Source: Oryzomicrobium sp. (GTDB taxonomy: Bacteria > Pseudomonadota > Gammaproteobacteria > Burkholderiales > Rhodocyclaceae). From it: a stretch of 64,000 nt of DNA. Positions 7,401 through 16,059 of the stretch are shown here, one piece after another (positions within the stretch are counted from its first letter, which is position 1; each line of letters begins with the position of its first letter). The stretch is taken from assembly GCF_021287045.1 (NCBI RefSeq), contig NZ_JAJTBG010000009.1:1-64000 (forward strand). The letters are read 5' to 3'. The position numbers and the translations under genes are program-made. The notes beneath the pieces were generated by a model. It was not told the DNA's origin. It did not search any database and was given only the letters and a program-made list of their open reading frames with translations.

Positions 7401-8441
7401 CTATGGAACTATCCTGTAGGCTTTCTGTACCATTCCCTGTTTACTTTCAGGATTGACAATAGTGCTGTTGATCCAGATTACCCCACCGCCGTGCCGCTCA
7501 TGCAGGTGCCGCAGATGACCGCGCCGAAGATGCATCCGCGGACTGGCATGGGTGCCGGCACCGCCTTCACTTCCAACTGTGCCGGTGGTTGGCCCTACTT
7601 CAAGGACCTTGTATTCGAAGAAGGGAATTTTGCCCTTCTTGCGCCGCTTTTCATTGAGAAGACGGGGTGCTGACTCGCTGGCCACCGAGACATTTCGGCA
7701 ATTGAGCACTGCCAGGGCTTCATAAACCACCAGAGTCTCGTCATTGGTATCCAACTGCAAGCTCTTCACGCCGGCATCATGGTCGATTTCCAGCAACTCA
7801 AAGAGAGTCGAGAAGCTCAGCGCGCCACGCAACATGGCATGTTTGGTCTTCTCCCGATCTTTTAATGTGGTCTGGGATACCTCTTCCATAATTCTGCGCT
7901 CTCTATCGCCCATCCCATTCATGATGGCGTCACGATCAGCACTGGGAGGCGGGCCATCGAGGTTGGTGAAGGCCAGTCCCAGAGACGTATTCCAGGTATT
8001 CATTTCAGGAGAATCAAAAACCGCCTGAATGGCAATGCAGCGGGCTGGCAAGGTGGAGACGACGTCATCCTCGCCACAAAGGTAGTTCAACAGCAACTTG
8101 CGGTCGAGCGACAGGGCATGCGGATCGAAGGCCAGTGCGATGCGGCGCTTGGAAAGGATCGTGCCTTCCGCCGGCACATGGGAGGAATCATCTGCCATGA
8201 ACTCGAAAGCACAAATCGGGTAGGGCAGCCGCTGGAGGTCGAACATCCGGGGATCGTAGTCCTGATCCTCGAAAAGCATGCCGTTGTCGGGAAGCACGAA
8301 TTTCACGGCATCAACCAGCATCCCGGTTAGCCATCCGTACAACGAACGGATAGGGAGAGGTAGCCGATCACTGCCGGTTGATGCCAGGAAAAATTCTGCG
8401 GCGTGTGTACAGTAATGAGGCAAGTTTTTCATGGATTTCAT
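7401..8441 (-). CDS. island protein of unknown function with HxRRGHxR-like C-terminal motif
   Basis: A soluble protein of about 346 residues with no membrane segment. Its C-terminus reads KIPFFEYKVLEVG, then THASPRMHLRRGHLRHLHER and VIWINSTIVNPESKQGMVQK. A short module of this kind recurs at the ends of some phage- and plasmid-encoded hypothetical proteins, but I know no function for it. ATG 8441 is preferred over ATG 8456 because AAGGATGG lies a normal distance upstream of it. A hairpin GCAGGGG-ctt-CCCCTGC (8462-8478) precedes the gene. It lies between degraded genes and a serine recombinase, all on the minus strand. Confidence 0.6.
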   Translation of the reverse strand: MKSMKNLPHYCTHAAEFFLASTGSDRLPLPIRSLYGWLTGMLVDAVKFVLPDNGMLFEDQDYDPRMFDLQRLPYPICAFEFMADDSSHVPAEGTILSKRRIALAFDPHALSLDRKLLLNYLCGEDDVVSTLPARCIAIQAVFDSPEMNTWNTSLGLAFTNLDGPPPSADRDAIMNGMGDRERRIMEEVSQTTLKDREKTKHAMLRGALSFSTLFELLEIDHDAGVKSLQLDTNDETLVVYEALAVLNCRNVSVASESAPRLLNEKRRKKGKIPFFEYKVLEVGPTTGTVGSEGGAGTHASPRMHLRRGHLRHLHERHGGGVIWINSTIVNPESKQGMVQKAYRIVP

Positions 8442-8620
8442 CTCAGAATTATCCATCCTTCGCAGGGGCTTCCCCTGCCGGTTACTGAAGCAGCCTGTTT
8501 GTCACGGCCCCCATCCAGTGCGGGAGAAGCCATCCGGCCACTTACGGAAAGGCCGGTACAATAGCATCGCTTTGTCATGGAAATTAATGGCGCCAGGTGT
8601 GGGGTCGGACAAAGCAGTGC

Positions 8621-10393
8621 TCAAGCGGCGCAGGCCATGGCCATCAGTTGCCGGGAAACCGACAAGGGCCGGTAGGCCGGGCTGTCGACGGTGCCGGCAA
8701 GTTCCTCTGCCGTCACCATCGCCACCGACCACCGCTGGCTCGCCTCCATCCAATTGTCCGGGGTATAGCGCAGGCGGAAATGGAGGGTGACCGTTTTCGT
8801 GTCCACCGTCTCCGTCTCGCTGACCAGGGACATCGCAGACCCGGCGGCGAACTCGACGCTGAAGAACGAGTTGTAACGTCCCCGCTTGCCCAGGAAGACG
8901 ATGCTGGGGAACAGGCGGGCCAGGACGGCACGTAGGCGCTCCGGCGGTAGCTCGCTGTCGAAGAACCCTTCAATGGTCCCTCGCGGGTCGACCCGAAGCT
9001 GCGCCTCGACGGCCTGGGCGTCCAGCTTGACTATCCCCGCTTCGAGCCGCTGGAGTCGTGCCTTGGCCTCCCTCACTTGCTGTCGGCACTCCAGATAACG
9101 CTTCTCCAGCACCTCATCCTCGGTGTCGCCTGCCAGTAGCCGCGAGTAGCGTTCCTGCTGGGTCTCCAACTGCCGCAATCGCTTGCGTAGCGCCTCCAAT
9201 TCCGGCTGCGGGTTGCCCTCGAGCTTTTGCCGTAACGAGGCCCGAAAGGCCTCGATGAATTCCGTGGTCAGAAAATAGCTCAGCGCTTCCTTCAGCAGGC
9301 GCTCAACCCCGACCGTCGCCACTGTCACCGTCTGCCGCTCCCCTTCATCGAAGCTGGCCTTCGCTACGGTGCATTGGGCACAGTAAAGAGAACGGCACCG
9401 CTTCTGGGTGCTCAGCACCAGGGTACTGCCGCAGCAGCCGCAGGTTAGCAACCCCGACAAGGCGTGCTTGCCGCCACCGTAGCCGGATCGGCTGATACCC
9501 CCAGTGTTGCAACGATACCAGGTCTCGTTGCTGACCAGACGCAGATGCGGGCGCGGGTAGGCCGTGACCTCATCATCCAGTCCTTTCTTCTTGGCCATGG
9601 CCTGGTAGTTCGCCGAGTTGTGCCATTGAAATTCTCCCCGATAGATGGCATTGCTCAACAAGCCGCGCACACGGGACGGGCGCCAGTAGCCGCCGCTGTT
9701 CTTACGCGCCTTGCGGCTGGTCGGCACTTGGTTTTCGTTCAACCAGCGGGCGATCTGGTGCATCGACTGCCCTTGTTCCCGGCGCGCGTAGATTTCGCGG
9801 ACGATAGCAGCCTGGGCCTCGTTGACCACCCAGTGCGTGCCGACGCGGCGCCCAGTGCCGTCGTACTCGTGCTGGAGGTTGTAGCCGAAGACCGCCGAGG
9901 CCACCATATAGCCGCGTTCCAGTTGGCCGACCATGCCGCGTGTAACGCGGTACTGGGTGTCGCGGGTCGATTGCTGGCCCACCATGCCAAAAAGGGCGGC
10001 GACCAGCTGCCAATTTGGTAGGTTGGTATCCAGGCCGTTGCCGGTAATGAGTCGGATGCGGCGGTTGTCCTCCAGGCGCTGGACCATCTTGGCGTGTTCA
10101 ACGCCCTCGCGGGTCAGGCGGCTCCATTCATCGACGATAAGTACATCGAACTGGCCGGCTTCCCAGGCCGCGATTAGCCGCTGATACTCGGTACGTTTGG
10201 CGTCGTCCTTGCCGGTGGCGGAGAGAGCATCGTCGGAAAAGACCTGGACTTGGTCGGTCGACAGGCCATAGCGGCGGGCCAGCTCGTGGCAACGCCGAAG
10301 TTGGTCCTCACAGGAGGTCGGGGATTGTTTGTCGCAGGAGTAGCGCAGATAGAACGCTATGCGGATTGCACTTAGTAATGTAGGTAGAGTCAT
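8621..10393 (-). CDS. large serine site-specific recombinase
   Basis: This 590-residue protein is a large serine integrase/resolvase. The N-terminal catalytic domain (about 9-160) begins RIAFYLRYSCDKQSPTSCED, with the nucleophilic serine in RYS and supporting IVDEWSRLTR and VGQQSTRDT segments. A recombinase domain follows (about 170-300), then a zinc ribbon CGCCGSTLVL with a second CAQC, and a long coiled coil (about 380-470, LEALRKRLRQLETQQERYSR). The start ATG overlaps the stop of the small upstream gene, so the two are coupled. It may mobilise or invert part of the island. No paired core sites for it were found. Confidence 0.9.
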   Translation of the reverse strand: MTLPTLLSAIRIAFYLRYSCDKQSPTSCEDQLRRCHELARRYGLSTDQVQVFSDDALSATGKDDAKRTEYQRLIAAWEAGQFDVLIVDEWSRLTREGVEHAKMVQRLEDNRRIRLITGNGLDTNLPNWQLVAALFGMVGQQSTRDTQYRVTRGMVGQLERGYMVASAVFGYNLQHEYDGTGRRVGTHWVVNEAQAAIVREIYARREQGQSMHQIARWLNENQVPTSRKARKNSGGYWRPSRVRGLLSNAIYRGEFQWHNSANYQAMAKKKGLDDEVTAYPRPHLRLVSNETWYRCNTGGISRSGYGGGKHALSGLLTCGCCGSTLVLSTQKRCRSLYCAQCTVAKASFDEGERQTVTVATVGVERLLKEALSYFLTTEFIEAFRASLRQKLEGNPQPELEALRKRLRQLETQQERYSRLLAGDTEDEVLEKRYLECRQQVREAKARLQRLEAGIVKLDAQAVEAQLRVDPRGTIEGFFDSELPPERLRAVLARLFPSIVFLGKRGRYNSFFSVEFAAGSAMSLVSETETVDTKTVTLHFRLRYTPDNWMEASQRWSVAMVTAEELAGTVDSPAYRPLSVSRQLMAMACAA

Positions 10394-10569
10394 GAAACTT
10401 CTCCTGGCCGCTCGGGATGCTGCTGCTCGGCGCTCTTAAGCCGGCGGAAGGCAATGTCGGCCAGCAATTCGGCCAGATCCTGCACGGCGGGTAGTAGTGG
10501 CTCCCGGGGCTGGCAGTTACCTCGTATAGACGATTTCTGGTTTTTCGGTAAAAAAGGTGGCGATCTCAT
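10390..10569 (-). CDS. small protein coupled to the serine recombinase
   Basis: A short frame of about 59 codons ending in ATGA, shared with the recombinase start. The C-terminal half (LPAVQDLAELLADIAFRRLK, then SAEQQHPERPGEVS) is helical and protein-like. ATG 10569 is chosen; an upstream in-frame start would lengthen it to 78 residues. No family recognised. The four-base overlap supports it as a real cistron, perhaps an accessory factor of the recombinase. Confidence 0.5.
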   Translation of the reverse strand: MRSPPFLPKNQKSSIRGNCQPREPLLPAVQDLAELLADIAFRRLKSAEQQHPERPGEVS

Positions 10570-10644
10570 TTGTCTTCGGTCCTGTAGAAAAGCGCATGGC
10601 TCAGCCTTGATGCCGAGCCATGCCAAAACAGGGGAAATGCCTAC

Positions 10645-11976
10645 TTAGGCGCAGTGCTTGACGGTCGAGCGACCGAACAAGGAGATAACCTTGGCCGGTC
10701 GCGGCGAAGACGGCTGCTCAGGTTCACTTCCCTTGGCCGCCCCAGAGAGAATGGCTGTAACCTTCTCCACACGCCGACGGCGACCACGGTGAACGTAGTC
10801 CTTCGTGGTCCGTTCAGCAGCAATGCCATCCATCTTTTGGGCCAAGCTGCCACAGCAAAGATGGGCGTAACGCAGCAGCATACGGGTATCTCGATGCCCA
10901 GAAATAGCTTGCAGCTCGATGAGTTGAAACTGCCCGGATTCGGCTAGACGGCTGATTGCCTCGTGACGCAGGTCATGGAAGTGCAGGTCCTTGATACCAC
11001 TGGCCGGCACAACTCGACGGAAGAAGGCAATCTTCAGGGCATTGGCGGAAATCTTGAGGAGCCGCTCGTCATCGGAGACACAATCGGCCATCAACGCGGC
11101 CACAACCCCCAACGCCCGGCTGGTCAGCGGCACTTTGCGCGGACGGCCATTCTTGGTTTCCCGCAGTAGGACATAACGGGCGTCGAGAAAAACATCGTCC
11201 TTGCGGATGGACAATAATTCGCCGCGCCGAGCCGCTGTTTCGAGAGCCAGGATGATGGCCGGTTCTACATAAGGATTCTCGTCGGCCTGCGCCGCTTCAA
11301 GCAGACTGCTTTCTTCGGAAGGCGTGAGCCGGAGGTCCCGTTCGTTGAAATATTTGGGGCGCCGCAAGCCGATGAAGGGACTCTCGACCGCGGCAATCTT
11401 CCACACATCCGCCGAATAGCGGATCACCTGGGAGAGGACATCCAGGTCGCGGTCTACGGTTGCTGGCGCGACCTCCGTCAGGCGGTCGGTGATGAAATCC
11501 TGAAGGTCCTCAGTGCAGAGCGCAGCGAGCTTCTTGTCCACAAAGGACTCGCTGCGCAACATGCGGTTGATGCGATTGCTTTCGACATCGGCTCCCTTGT
11601 GGCCAGGGACCACCTCATCCCGGTAACGGACCATGATGTCGCGCAGGGTTGTCTGGGCGGCACTCGCGTAATCGCGAATGATGGAGACGGACAGCTCCGA
11701 TTCGATTTTGAGACGGGCCTGCTCAGCCTCTTCTCGGGTATCGAAGGTGATGAACTGCACCCGGGCCCCTTGGCGACGCAGCCGAAGTTGGAAGGAGGTT
11801 TCGAGCTGAATCAGTTTTGCTTTGATCCCCTGGTCGCCAAGCGACCGAAGGTACGCCTCGGCATCTTGCTGCCGGTTATAAGCGAACTGCTTGTCGAGAT
11901 GGGGTTTTGACCGTGCTTGAACCCGCCAGGGAGAGCGGTTCTGGATGTTGCTTCCGATGGAAGACCTGGACGGCAT
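10645..11976 (-). CDS. tyrosine recombinase (integrase) of the left island
   Basis: A phage-type integrase of about 443 residues. The catalytic domain carries ETAARRGELLSIR (first arginine), FHDLRHEAISRLAE (HxxR), ELQAISGHRDTRMLLRY (histidine, then the tyrosine nucleophile). A SAM-like core-binding domain precedes it, around residues 120-210. ATG 11976 has AAAGGAG eight bases upstream, better than the longer frame starting at 12033. The gene begins about 190 bp from the 53-bp tRNA-Pro repeat at 12170-12222, as expected for the integrase of an element inserted there. The element's other end is not in this window. Confidence 0.92.
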   Translation of the reverse strand: MPSRSSIGSNIQNRSPWRVQARSKPHLDKQFAYNRQQDAEAYLRSLGDQGIKAKLIQLETSFQLRLRRQGARVQFITFDTREEAEQARLKIESELSVSIIRDYASAAQTTLRDIMVRYRDEVVPGHKGADVESNRINRMLRSESFVDKKLAALCTEDLQDFITDRLTEVAPATVDRDLDVLSQVIRYSADVWKIAAVESPFIGLRRPKYFNERDLRLTPSEESSLLEAAQADENPYVEPAIILALETAARRGELLSIRKDDVFLDARYVLLRETKNGRPRKVPLTSRALGVVAALMADCVSDDERLLKISANALKIAFFRRVVPASGIKDLHFHDLRHEAISRLAESGQFQLIELQAISGHRDTRMLLRYAHLCCGSLAQKMDGIAAERTTKDYVHRGRRRRVEKVTAILSGAAKGSEPEQPSSPRPAKVISLFGRSTVKHCA

Positions 11977-12130
11977 TGCAGCAACTCCTTTATTGAGAGT
12001 CACCGTATAGGTCAAAAGTTGTTTTTGACGCACAGATTTGAACGGATCGTGCGCCGAACCTCATCGGATTCGATTGGAGCACAAGTGGAGCACAACCAAA
12101 AACTTATGCTCCAATGCAACGCAACAAAAG

Positions 12131-12161
12131 AAAAAAGGCCTTGATTATCAAGGCCTTTTTT
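12131..12161. terminator. bidirectional intrinsic terminator beside the left att copy
   Basis: A perfect hairpin AAGGCCTTGA-tta-TCAAGGCCTT is flanked by A and T runs on both sides. It stands in the same position relative to the tRNA repeat as the terminator after the intact tRNA-Pro (16452-16473), so it probably travelled with the attachment region. Confidence 0.75.
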
Positions 12162-12169
12162 CAGGTTTG

Positions 12170-12222
12170 TTGGTCGGGGAAAGAGGATTCGAACCTCCGG
12201 CCCCTGCGTCCCGAACGCAGTG
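12170..12222 (-). repeat. attachment-site copy of the tRNA-Pro 3' end
   Basis: These 53 bp are identical to 16487-16539 and correspond to the 3' two thirds of tRNA-Pro(CGG), from the anticodon stem through the encoded CCA. Beyond 12222 the two copies diverge, so no complete tRNA can form here. It marks the junction between two elements integrated in tandem at the same tRNA gene. Confidence 0.92.
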
Positions 12223-12302
12223 TATTCGTGCTGTACACCTCCCCGTTTCGCGCGGTAAATCAAGGCGTTAGAAACAGAGGAGACTAGCCGGGGCACCCTA
12301 CT

Positions 12303-12321
12303 TGTCACCCTACTGTCACCC
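12303..12321 (+). repeat. putative integrase arm site, left
   Basis: TGTCACCCTACTGTCACCC contains GTCACCC twice. It matches 16365-16383 in 18 of 19 positions and in the same orientation. It lies 81 bp inside the left att repeat and just before the integrase start. A role as an arm-type integrase or excisionase site is inferred from position. Confidence 0.5.
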
Positions 12322-12335
12322 AAGGACGGTAGATC

Positions 12336-13319
12336 ATGGCAACTATTCGGCAGAGAGGAAGTAGCTGGCAGGCAATCGTAAAGCGCAAAGGCTACCCCAC
12401 CCAGTCCAAGAGCTTTGAACTCAAAAAGGATGCGGAGAAGTGGGCACGACACCAAGAGCGCCTACTTGATGCGGGAGCCTGGGTAGATCAGACAGAAGCC
12501 AACCAAACCACCCTTGGCGTCCTTCTCGACAGGTACGCACGAGAAATAAGCATCACCAAGCGGGGGGCTGAGATTGAATCTATCCGGTTGAAGGCCCTTT
12601 GTCGGTCCAAGCTGGCCCAATACTCGGTAGCAGCCATTACCGGGCAACTACTGGCCCAATGGCGGGACCAACGCCTAACCACTGTCTCCCGTAGCACCGT
12701 CACCCGGGAGCTACAGCTACTGAGCCATGTCTTCACCGTAGCTATCCAAGAGTGGGGCTATGGACTCAACAGCAACCCCGTCAGCCTGATCCGTAAGCCC
12801 ACCCCCAACAAGGCCAGGGACCGGGTGCTGTCCAATGCTGAGAAGGCGTCCCTGCTGGATGCCCTGGACTCCTGCCGTAATCCCTGGATCAAGCCTGTAG
12901 TCATCTTCGCCATGGAGACGGCAGCCCGGAGGGGGGAAATCCTCTCATTGACCTGGGACTGTGTTGATCTTCAACGTGGGACAGCCAAGGTTGATGGCAA
13001 GACCGGAGCTAGGGCCATCCCCTTGTCTCCATCCTGTGTTGCCCTCCTGAGAAGCCTTCCGCGCTCCCTTGATGGTCGGGTATTCCCGGTGACCGTCGAG
13101 GCCCTCAAGCAAGCCTACGAGAGGACTGTGGCCCGGGCAGGGATCAAGGATTTCACCTTCCATGACCTGCGCCACGACGCCCTTACCCGACTCGCCAAGA
13201 AGGGCCTATCGGTCTTGGAGCTACGGGCCATCTCAGGCCATACCACGGCCAACATGCTGCAACGGTATGTCTCCATTGATGCCGGAGAACTGGCCGAGAA
13301 GTTGGCCGCCTTTGGCTGA
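12336..13319 (+). CDS. tyrosine recombinase (integrase) of the 4.4-kb element
   Basis: A 327-residue integrase with a short N-terminal arm-binding domain (MATIRQRGSSWQAIVKRKGY), a core-binding domain (about 60-150) and a catalytic domain with ETAARRGEILSLTW, TFHDLRHDALTRLAKKG, ELRAISGHTTANMLQRY. All catalytic residues (R, HxxR, H, Y) are visible. It is transcribed away from the left att copy, opposite to the integrase of the neighbouring island. Although it uses the same tRNA target, its N-terminal region is clearly different from that protein's, so the two elements are independent. Confidence 0.95.
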   Translation: MATIRQRGSSWQAIVKRKGYPTQSKSFELKKDAEKWARHQERLLDAGAWVDQTEANQTTLGVLLDRYAREISITKRGAEIESIRLKALCRSKLAQYSVAAITGQLLAQWRDQRLTTVSRSTVTRELQLLSHVFTVAIQEWGYGLNSNPVSLIRKPTPNKARDRVLSNAEKASLLDALDSCRNPWIKPVVIFAMETAARRGEILSLTWDCVDLQRGTAKVDGKTGARAIPLSPSCVALLRSLPRSLDGRVFPVTVEALKQAYERTVARAGIKDFTFHDLRHDALTRLAKKGLSVLELRAISGHTTANMLQRYVSIDAGELAEKLAAFG

Positions 13320-13377
13320 TCCCCTGCCCTTCTGACTATCTGTAATTTTTCCCACTAACCTACTTTAGGAGACCCTG

Positions 13378-13518
13378 ATGTACTGCAAGCTGTTCGGTGT
13401 CGAGTTCTTCTTTGATCGTCGCCTGGATACCACCGGCCCCAACTTCCACCTGTTGAAGGAAGGCCCCGGAGAACTGGAGTTCTTCGTCCCCGGGTGGAGT
13501 CTGGTAGTGAGCTACTGA
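13378..13518 (+). CDS. small hypothetical protein, 46 residues
   Basis: ATG 13378 has AGGAGA six bases upstream. The product, MYCKLFGVEFFFDRRLDTTG and on to a C-terminal VPGWSLVVSY, alternates hydrophobic and charged residues like a small folded beta protein. It follows the integrase by 58 bp and is closed by a terminator at 13569. Family unknown. Confidence 0.55.
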   Translation: MYCKLFGVEFFFDRRLDTTGPNFHLLKEGPGELEFFVPGWSLVVSY

Positions 13519-13568
13519 GGAAGGGCCTGGGAATGAGCAGTAGCCCATAACCAACACCCCAGCACAGG

Positions 13569-13592
13569 AGGCCCCCTTAGTGGGGCCTTTTT
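13569..13592 (+). terminator. intrinsic terminator
   Basis: GGCCCC, a short loop, then GGGGCC and five T. It ends the integrase and small-gene unit and separates it from the following operon. Confidence 0.75.
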
Positions 13593-13713
13593 GTTGCCCC
13601 TGGTGGGGAACACCATCACCCGGGAAACCGGCACCTATTGGATGGAGACGGCACCACGGAGCAGTCCCGCCGCCCCTTCCTGCATTCCCCCTTAACAACC
13701 CGGAGAGTCTCCC

Positions 13714-14019
13714 ATGGCTGGCCCTGTGTCATGCCGTGGTGGCCTCCTATTGCTTGAAGAACTGATGATGATGATCGAACTACCTCCCCCGCACGTGTCC
13801 CGCTTGTTCATCCTGCCCATCCCCACCTTCGACTACCTCAAGCGGTATCAACGTGCTGTTGCTGCCAGGACTGGTCAGAAGTTGGACAACAGCCAAGTGA
13901 TTACCCAACTCCTGGCTGAACATGAGCAGTTCATCGGCCTGACAGGGAAGCCCTCCGCTGCCCCCAAGGCTGCACTGTTGATGCCTCCCAAGGTGAGCGC
14001 CAAGGAGGGCCAGGAGTGA
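13714..14019 (+). CDS. small protein with ribbon-helix-helix-like C-terminal part
   Basis: A 101-residue frame whose middle reads FDYLKRYQRAVAARTGQKLD and NSQVITQLLAEHEQFIG. This is a strand plus two helices, as in ribbon-helix-helix DNA-binding or plasmid copy-control proteins. ATG 13714 has GGAGAG six bases upstream; alternative ATG codons near 13765 would remove an unconvincing first 17 residues. The stop overlaps the GTG of the next gene, so the two are co-translated. A role in control of replication or excision is possible but not shown. Confidence 0.55.
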   Translation: MAGPVSCRGGLLLLEELMMMIELPPPHVSRLFILPIPTFDYLKRYQRAVAARTGQKLDNSQVITQLLAEHEQFIGLTGKPSAAPKAALLMPPKVSAKEGQE

Positions 14020-14546
14020 GCAATAGCCGGTCCTATGATGGCGATGGAACTACGGAGGATCGGCTGACGGACTTGGTGGTGCTCTCTTGCGAAAGGCGAG
14101 GAAGCAAACTCAACGTTACCGAGTATCTGGACCTAGCTACGGGTGAAGTTCTCAACACCGAGGAAGCAAGAAGCAGGGGTGTCACCAGCATACGCCCTGA
14201 TGCGATGGTGAGACGGGAAAGGAAACTTGAAACCCTGAGAGTCGAACCCAAGAGATTTGCCCAGTTCCTTCTCAGGTTCAGGGATCAACGGTGTGGGTTC
14301 CTCGTTGGTGTTGATACCCTGGTGAAATGGTATTCACGCCTTACGGGGATGGCATCCAAGAACATCCGCCGATACTTCGATGCCCTTACCAAAGCAGGGA
14401 TTCTTGACCACGACCACGTGCTGGACAGGGACTTCATGGTGAGGAATCCCAACGCGGGGAAGGTAGAAGCCCGAGGTGCCACCTTCAAAGCATCCTGCAT
14501 GTTCTCCCTGATGCTGCTAGGAAGTGAGCAAACGGCTCACTTTTGA
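14016..14546 (+). CDS. winged-helix protein, possible RepL-like replication initiator
   Basis: A 176-residue soluble protein starting at a GTG that overlaps the previous stop. The C-terminal half (LVKWYSRLTGMASKNIRRYF, DALTKAGIL, RDFMVRNPNAG) looks like a winged helix in which an asparagine-proline turn follows the wing, as in RepL-type plasmid initiators. This similarity is weak and by eye only. A 550-bp non-coding stretch with a large palindrome and three spaced repeats follows directly, which would suit an origin. It could instead be a transcriptional regulator. Confidence 0.45.
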   Translation: MSNSRSYDGDGTTEDRLTDLVVLSCERRGSKLNVTEYLDLATGEVLNTEEARSRGVTSIRPDAMVRRERKLETLRVEPKRFAQFLLRFRDQRCGFLVGVDTLVKWYSRLTGMASKNIRRYFDALTKAGILDHDHVLDRDFMVRNPNAGKVEARGATFKASCMFSLMLLGSEQTAHF

Positions 14547-14768
14547 CCACAACTTATCCTTTTATTTCAATTAGTTAATCAATTTTGCCTTTAGATATAA
14601 AGGAAACACCCAGGGAGTTCCTTCCCCAGGGCAACCTATAGAAAACACGAGGAAGCCCTTGGGAAGGTCCAGGGGAGAATTAACCTTGGTCATCTTCATC
14701 AATGGCAAGACAGGGCAAATCCTTCTCTGTTGAACACCAAGGATGATGATTGACCACGGTCATCCCCT

Positions 14769-14845
14769 GCTCAACTACAGGACAACCATAGGCACTCTCC
14801 CATCACCTCCCGATGGGGGAGTCCTATGGCTGTCGTGTAGTTAGC
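14769..14845. repeat. 77-bp imperfect palindrome
   Basis: The arms are about 34 bases (left begins GCTCAACTACAGGACAACC, right ends GGCTGTCGTGTAGTTAGC) around the loop ACCTCCC, with only a few mismatches. The structure lies in the non-coding stretch after the putative initiator gene. There is no T run after it, which argues against an ordinary terminator. A cruciform origin element, a nicking site or a structured RNA are possible. Confidence 0.7.
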
Positions 14846-14958
14846 AGCCCTGGGGGGATGCCTTCTTCTGTGTTCAACAGCCAGACCGCCAGCCCCCCGA
14901 TTACCTCTCGATCCTGCCCCCTGGTTTCCTCATGTTGTCGTGTCCCACCGTTCCCCAA

Positions 14959-14998
14959 ATTGTGGGGACATTGTGGGTAATCCGGCACCTATTGTGGG
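14959..14998 (+). repeat. three ATTGTGGG repeats with helical spacing
   Basis: ATTGTGGG occurs at 14959, 14970 and 14991. The spacings of 11 and 21 bp would put all copies on one face of the helix. This is iteron-like and may be a binding site for a regulator or initiator of the element. Confidence 0.4.
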
Positions 14999-15011
14999 TG
15001 GCTACTAAAGG

Positions 15012-15054
15012 TGTCCTATAGGAGTCCAGCGAGGCTGGCCTATAGGGCATTTTT
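15012..15054 (+). terminator. strong hairpin followed by T run before the KilA-N gene
   Basis: An outer stem TGTCCTATAGG/CCTATAGGGCA and an inner stem CCAGC-gag-GCTGG are followed by TTTTT. It would work as an intrinsic terminator or as a leader attenuator about 45 bp before the KilA-N start codon. Confidence 0.6.
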
Positions 15055-15097
15055 CTTGTGCCCACCTCTTCAACCATCGCTTTTCAGTGAGGAAAAC

Positions 15098-15604
15098 ATG
15101 ACCAACCAACTCATCACCATCGACAACATCACCATTCGCCAGGACAGCGAGGGTCGTTACTGCCTCAATGACCTGCACCGGGCAGCTGGCGGTCTGGAGA
15201 AGGACAAACCGGGTAACTGGCTGATGCTGGACAAGACCGTAAAGCTGGCTGACCTCGCTGGTTCAACTGCTGGGATTCCAGCAATTAGCTCGAAAGCTGG
15301 CCGCTATGGCGGCACCTTCGCTGTAAGGGAACTGGTCTATGCCTACGCTACCTGGATCAACGAGGGGTTCTACCTCAAGGTTCTCCGCTTCTTTGACCGG
15401 GGTGTGACCCAGGGTGTGGCCGTGGCTGACCACGCTGCTGCTGACCTCCTGAAGAACCCCCTCAAGTACCTGGAGGCCATCATCGGTCAAGCCAAGGAAC
15501 TCCAGGCCCGTCTTGAGGTGGTTGAACCCAAGGCGGCAGTCTTCGATGCCACCGTGGCGGTACGGAAGGTGACCCTGGGGGACTTCGCCAGACGCCCAAC
15601 ATGA
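15098..15604 (+). CDS. KilA-N domain protein
   Basis: This protein of about 168 residues has an N-terminal KilA-N domain (ITIRQDSEGRYCLNDLHRAA, then the tail YATWINEGFYLKVLRFFDRGV), a DNA-binding module common in phage antirepressors and in proteins of large DNA viruses. The last ~50 residues are helical (AIIGQAKELQARLEVV). ATG 15098 has GAGG five bases upstream. Its stop overlaps the start of the Bro-N gene, so both are made together. In phages such pairs act on repressor control and superinfection. Confidence 0.88.
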   Translation: MTNQLITIDNITIRQDSEGRYCLNDLHRAAGGLEKDKPGNWLMLDKTVKLADLAGSTAGIPAISSKAGRYGGTFAVRELVYAYATWINEGFYLKVLRFFDRGVTQGVAVADHAAADLLKNPLKYLEAIIGQAKELQARLEVVEPKAAVFDATVAVRKVTLGDFARRPT

Positions 15605-16059
15605 CCAACAACGTGATCACCTTCAACTTCAACTCCCAGCCCATCCGTGTGGTGGAAATCGACGGGAACCCCTGGTTCGTAACTAAGGACATCACTATTG
15701 CCTTTGGCTGGACCTACCAGAACCTGAAGGCCCACCTGAGCCGTAACATTGGAGAGGACGAACGGGGGCAAACCAGGATTGCCACCCCTGGTGGGATTCA
15801 GAGTATGAGCATCGTTTCCGAGTCCGGCCTCTACAAGCTGGTGATGCGGAGTGACAAGCCCCAGGCCAAAGCCTTCCAGGACTGGGTGGCTCGTGAAGTG
15901 CTCCCTTCGATCCGTAAGACGGGGGCCTATGTGATGGGACAACCGAGCATCCAGCAGAACCCCACCATGGACCACTTGGAACTCGCTGCTGCCCAGGTGG
16001 TGGCCCTACAGAAGATCATTGCCCCAGGTTTCACCACAAAATTGGGAGAGGCTTCCTGA
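15601..16059 (+). CDS. Bro-N domain antirepressor-like protein
   Basis: A 152-residue protein with a Bro-N domain over most of its length: PIRVVEIDGNPWFVTKDITI, the middle SMSIVSESGLYKLVMRSDKP and the closing FQDWVAREVLPSIRKTGAYV, all typical of phage and prophage antirepressors. The C-terminal antirepressor module (ANT/KilAC) found in longer relatives is missing, so DNA binding may be its only function. It is translationally coupled to the KilA-N gene and is the last clear gene of the element. Confidence 0.9.
   Translation: MTNNVITFNFNSQPIRVVEIDGNPWFVTKDITIAFGWTYQNLKAHLSRNIGEDERGQTRIATPGGIQSMSIVSESGLYKLVMRSDKPQAKAFQDWVAREVLPSIRKTGAYVMGQPSIQQNPTMDHLELAAAQVVALQKIIAPGFTTKLGEAS

Noticed and set aside
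12170-12260. Second tRNA-Pro gene at the left att copy
   Set aside because: Only the 3' 53 bases match. The sequence that should form the D arm and 5' acceptor strand is different and does not pair.
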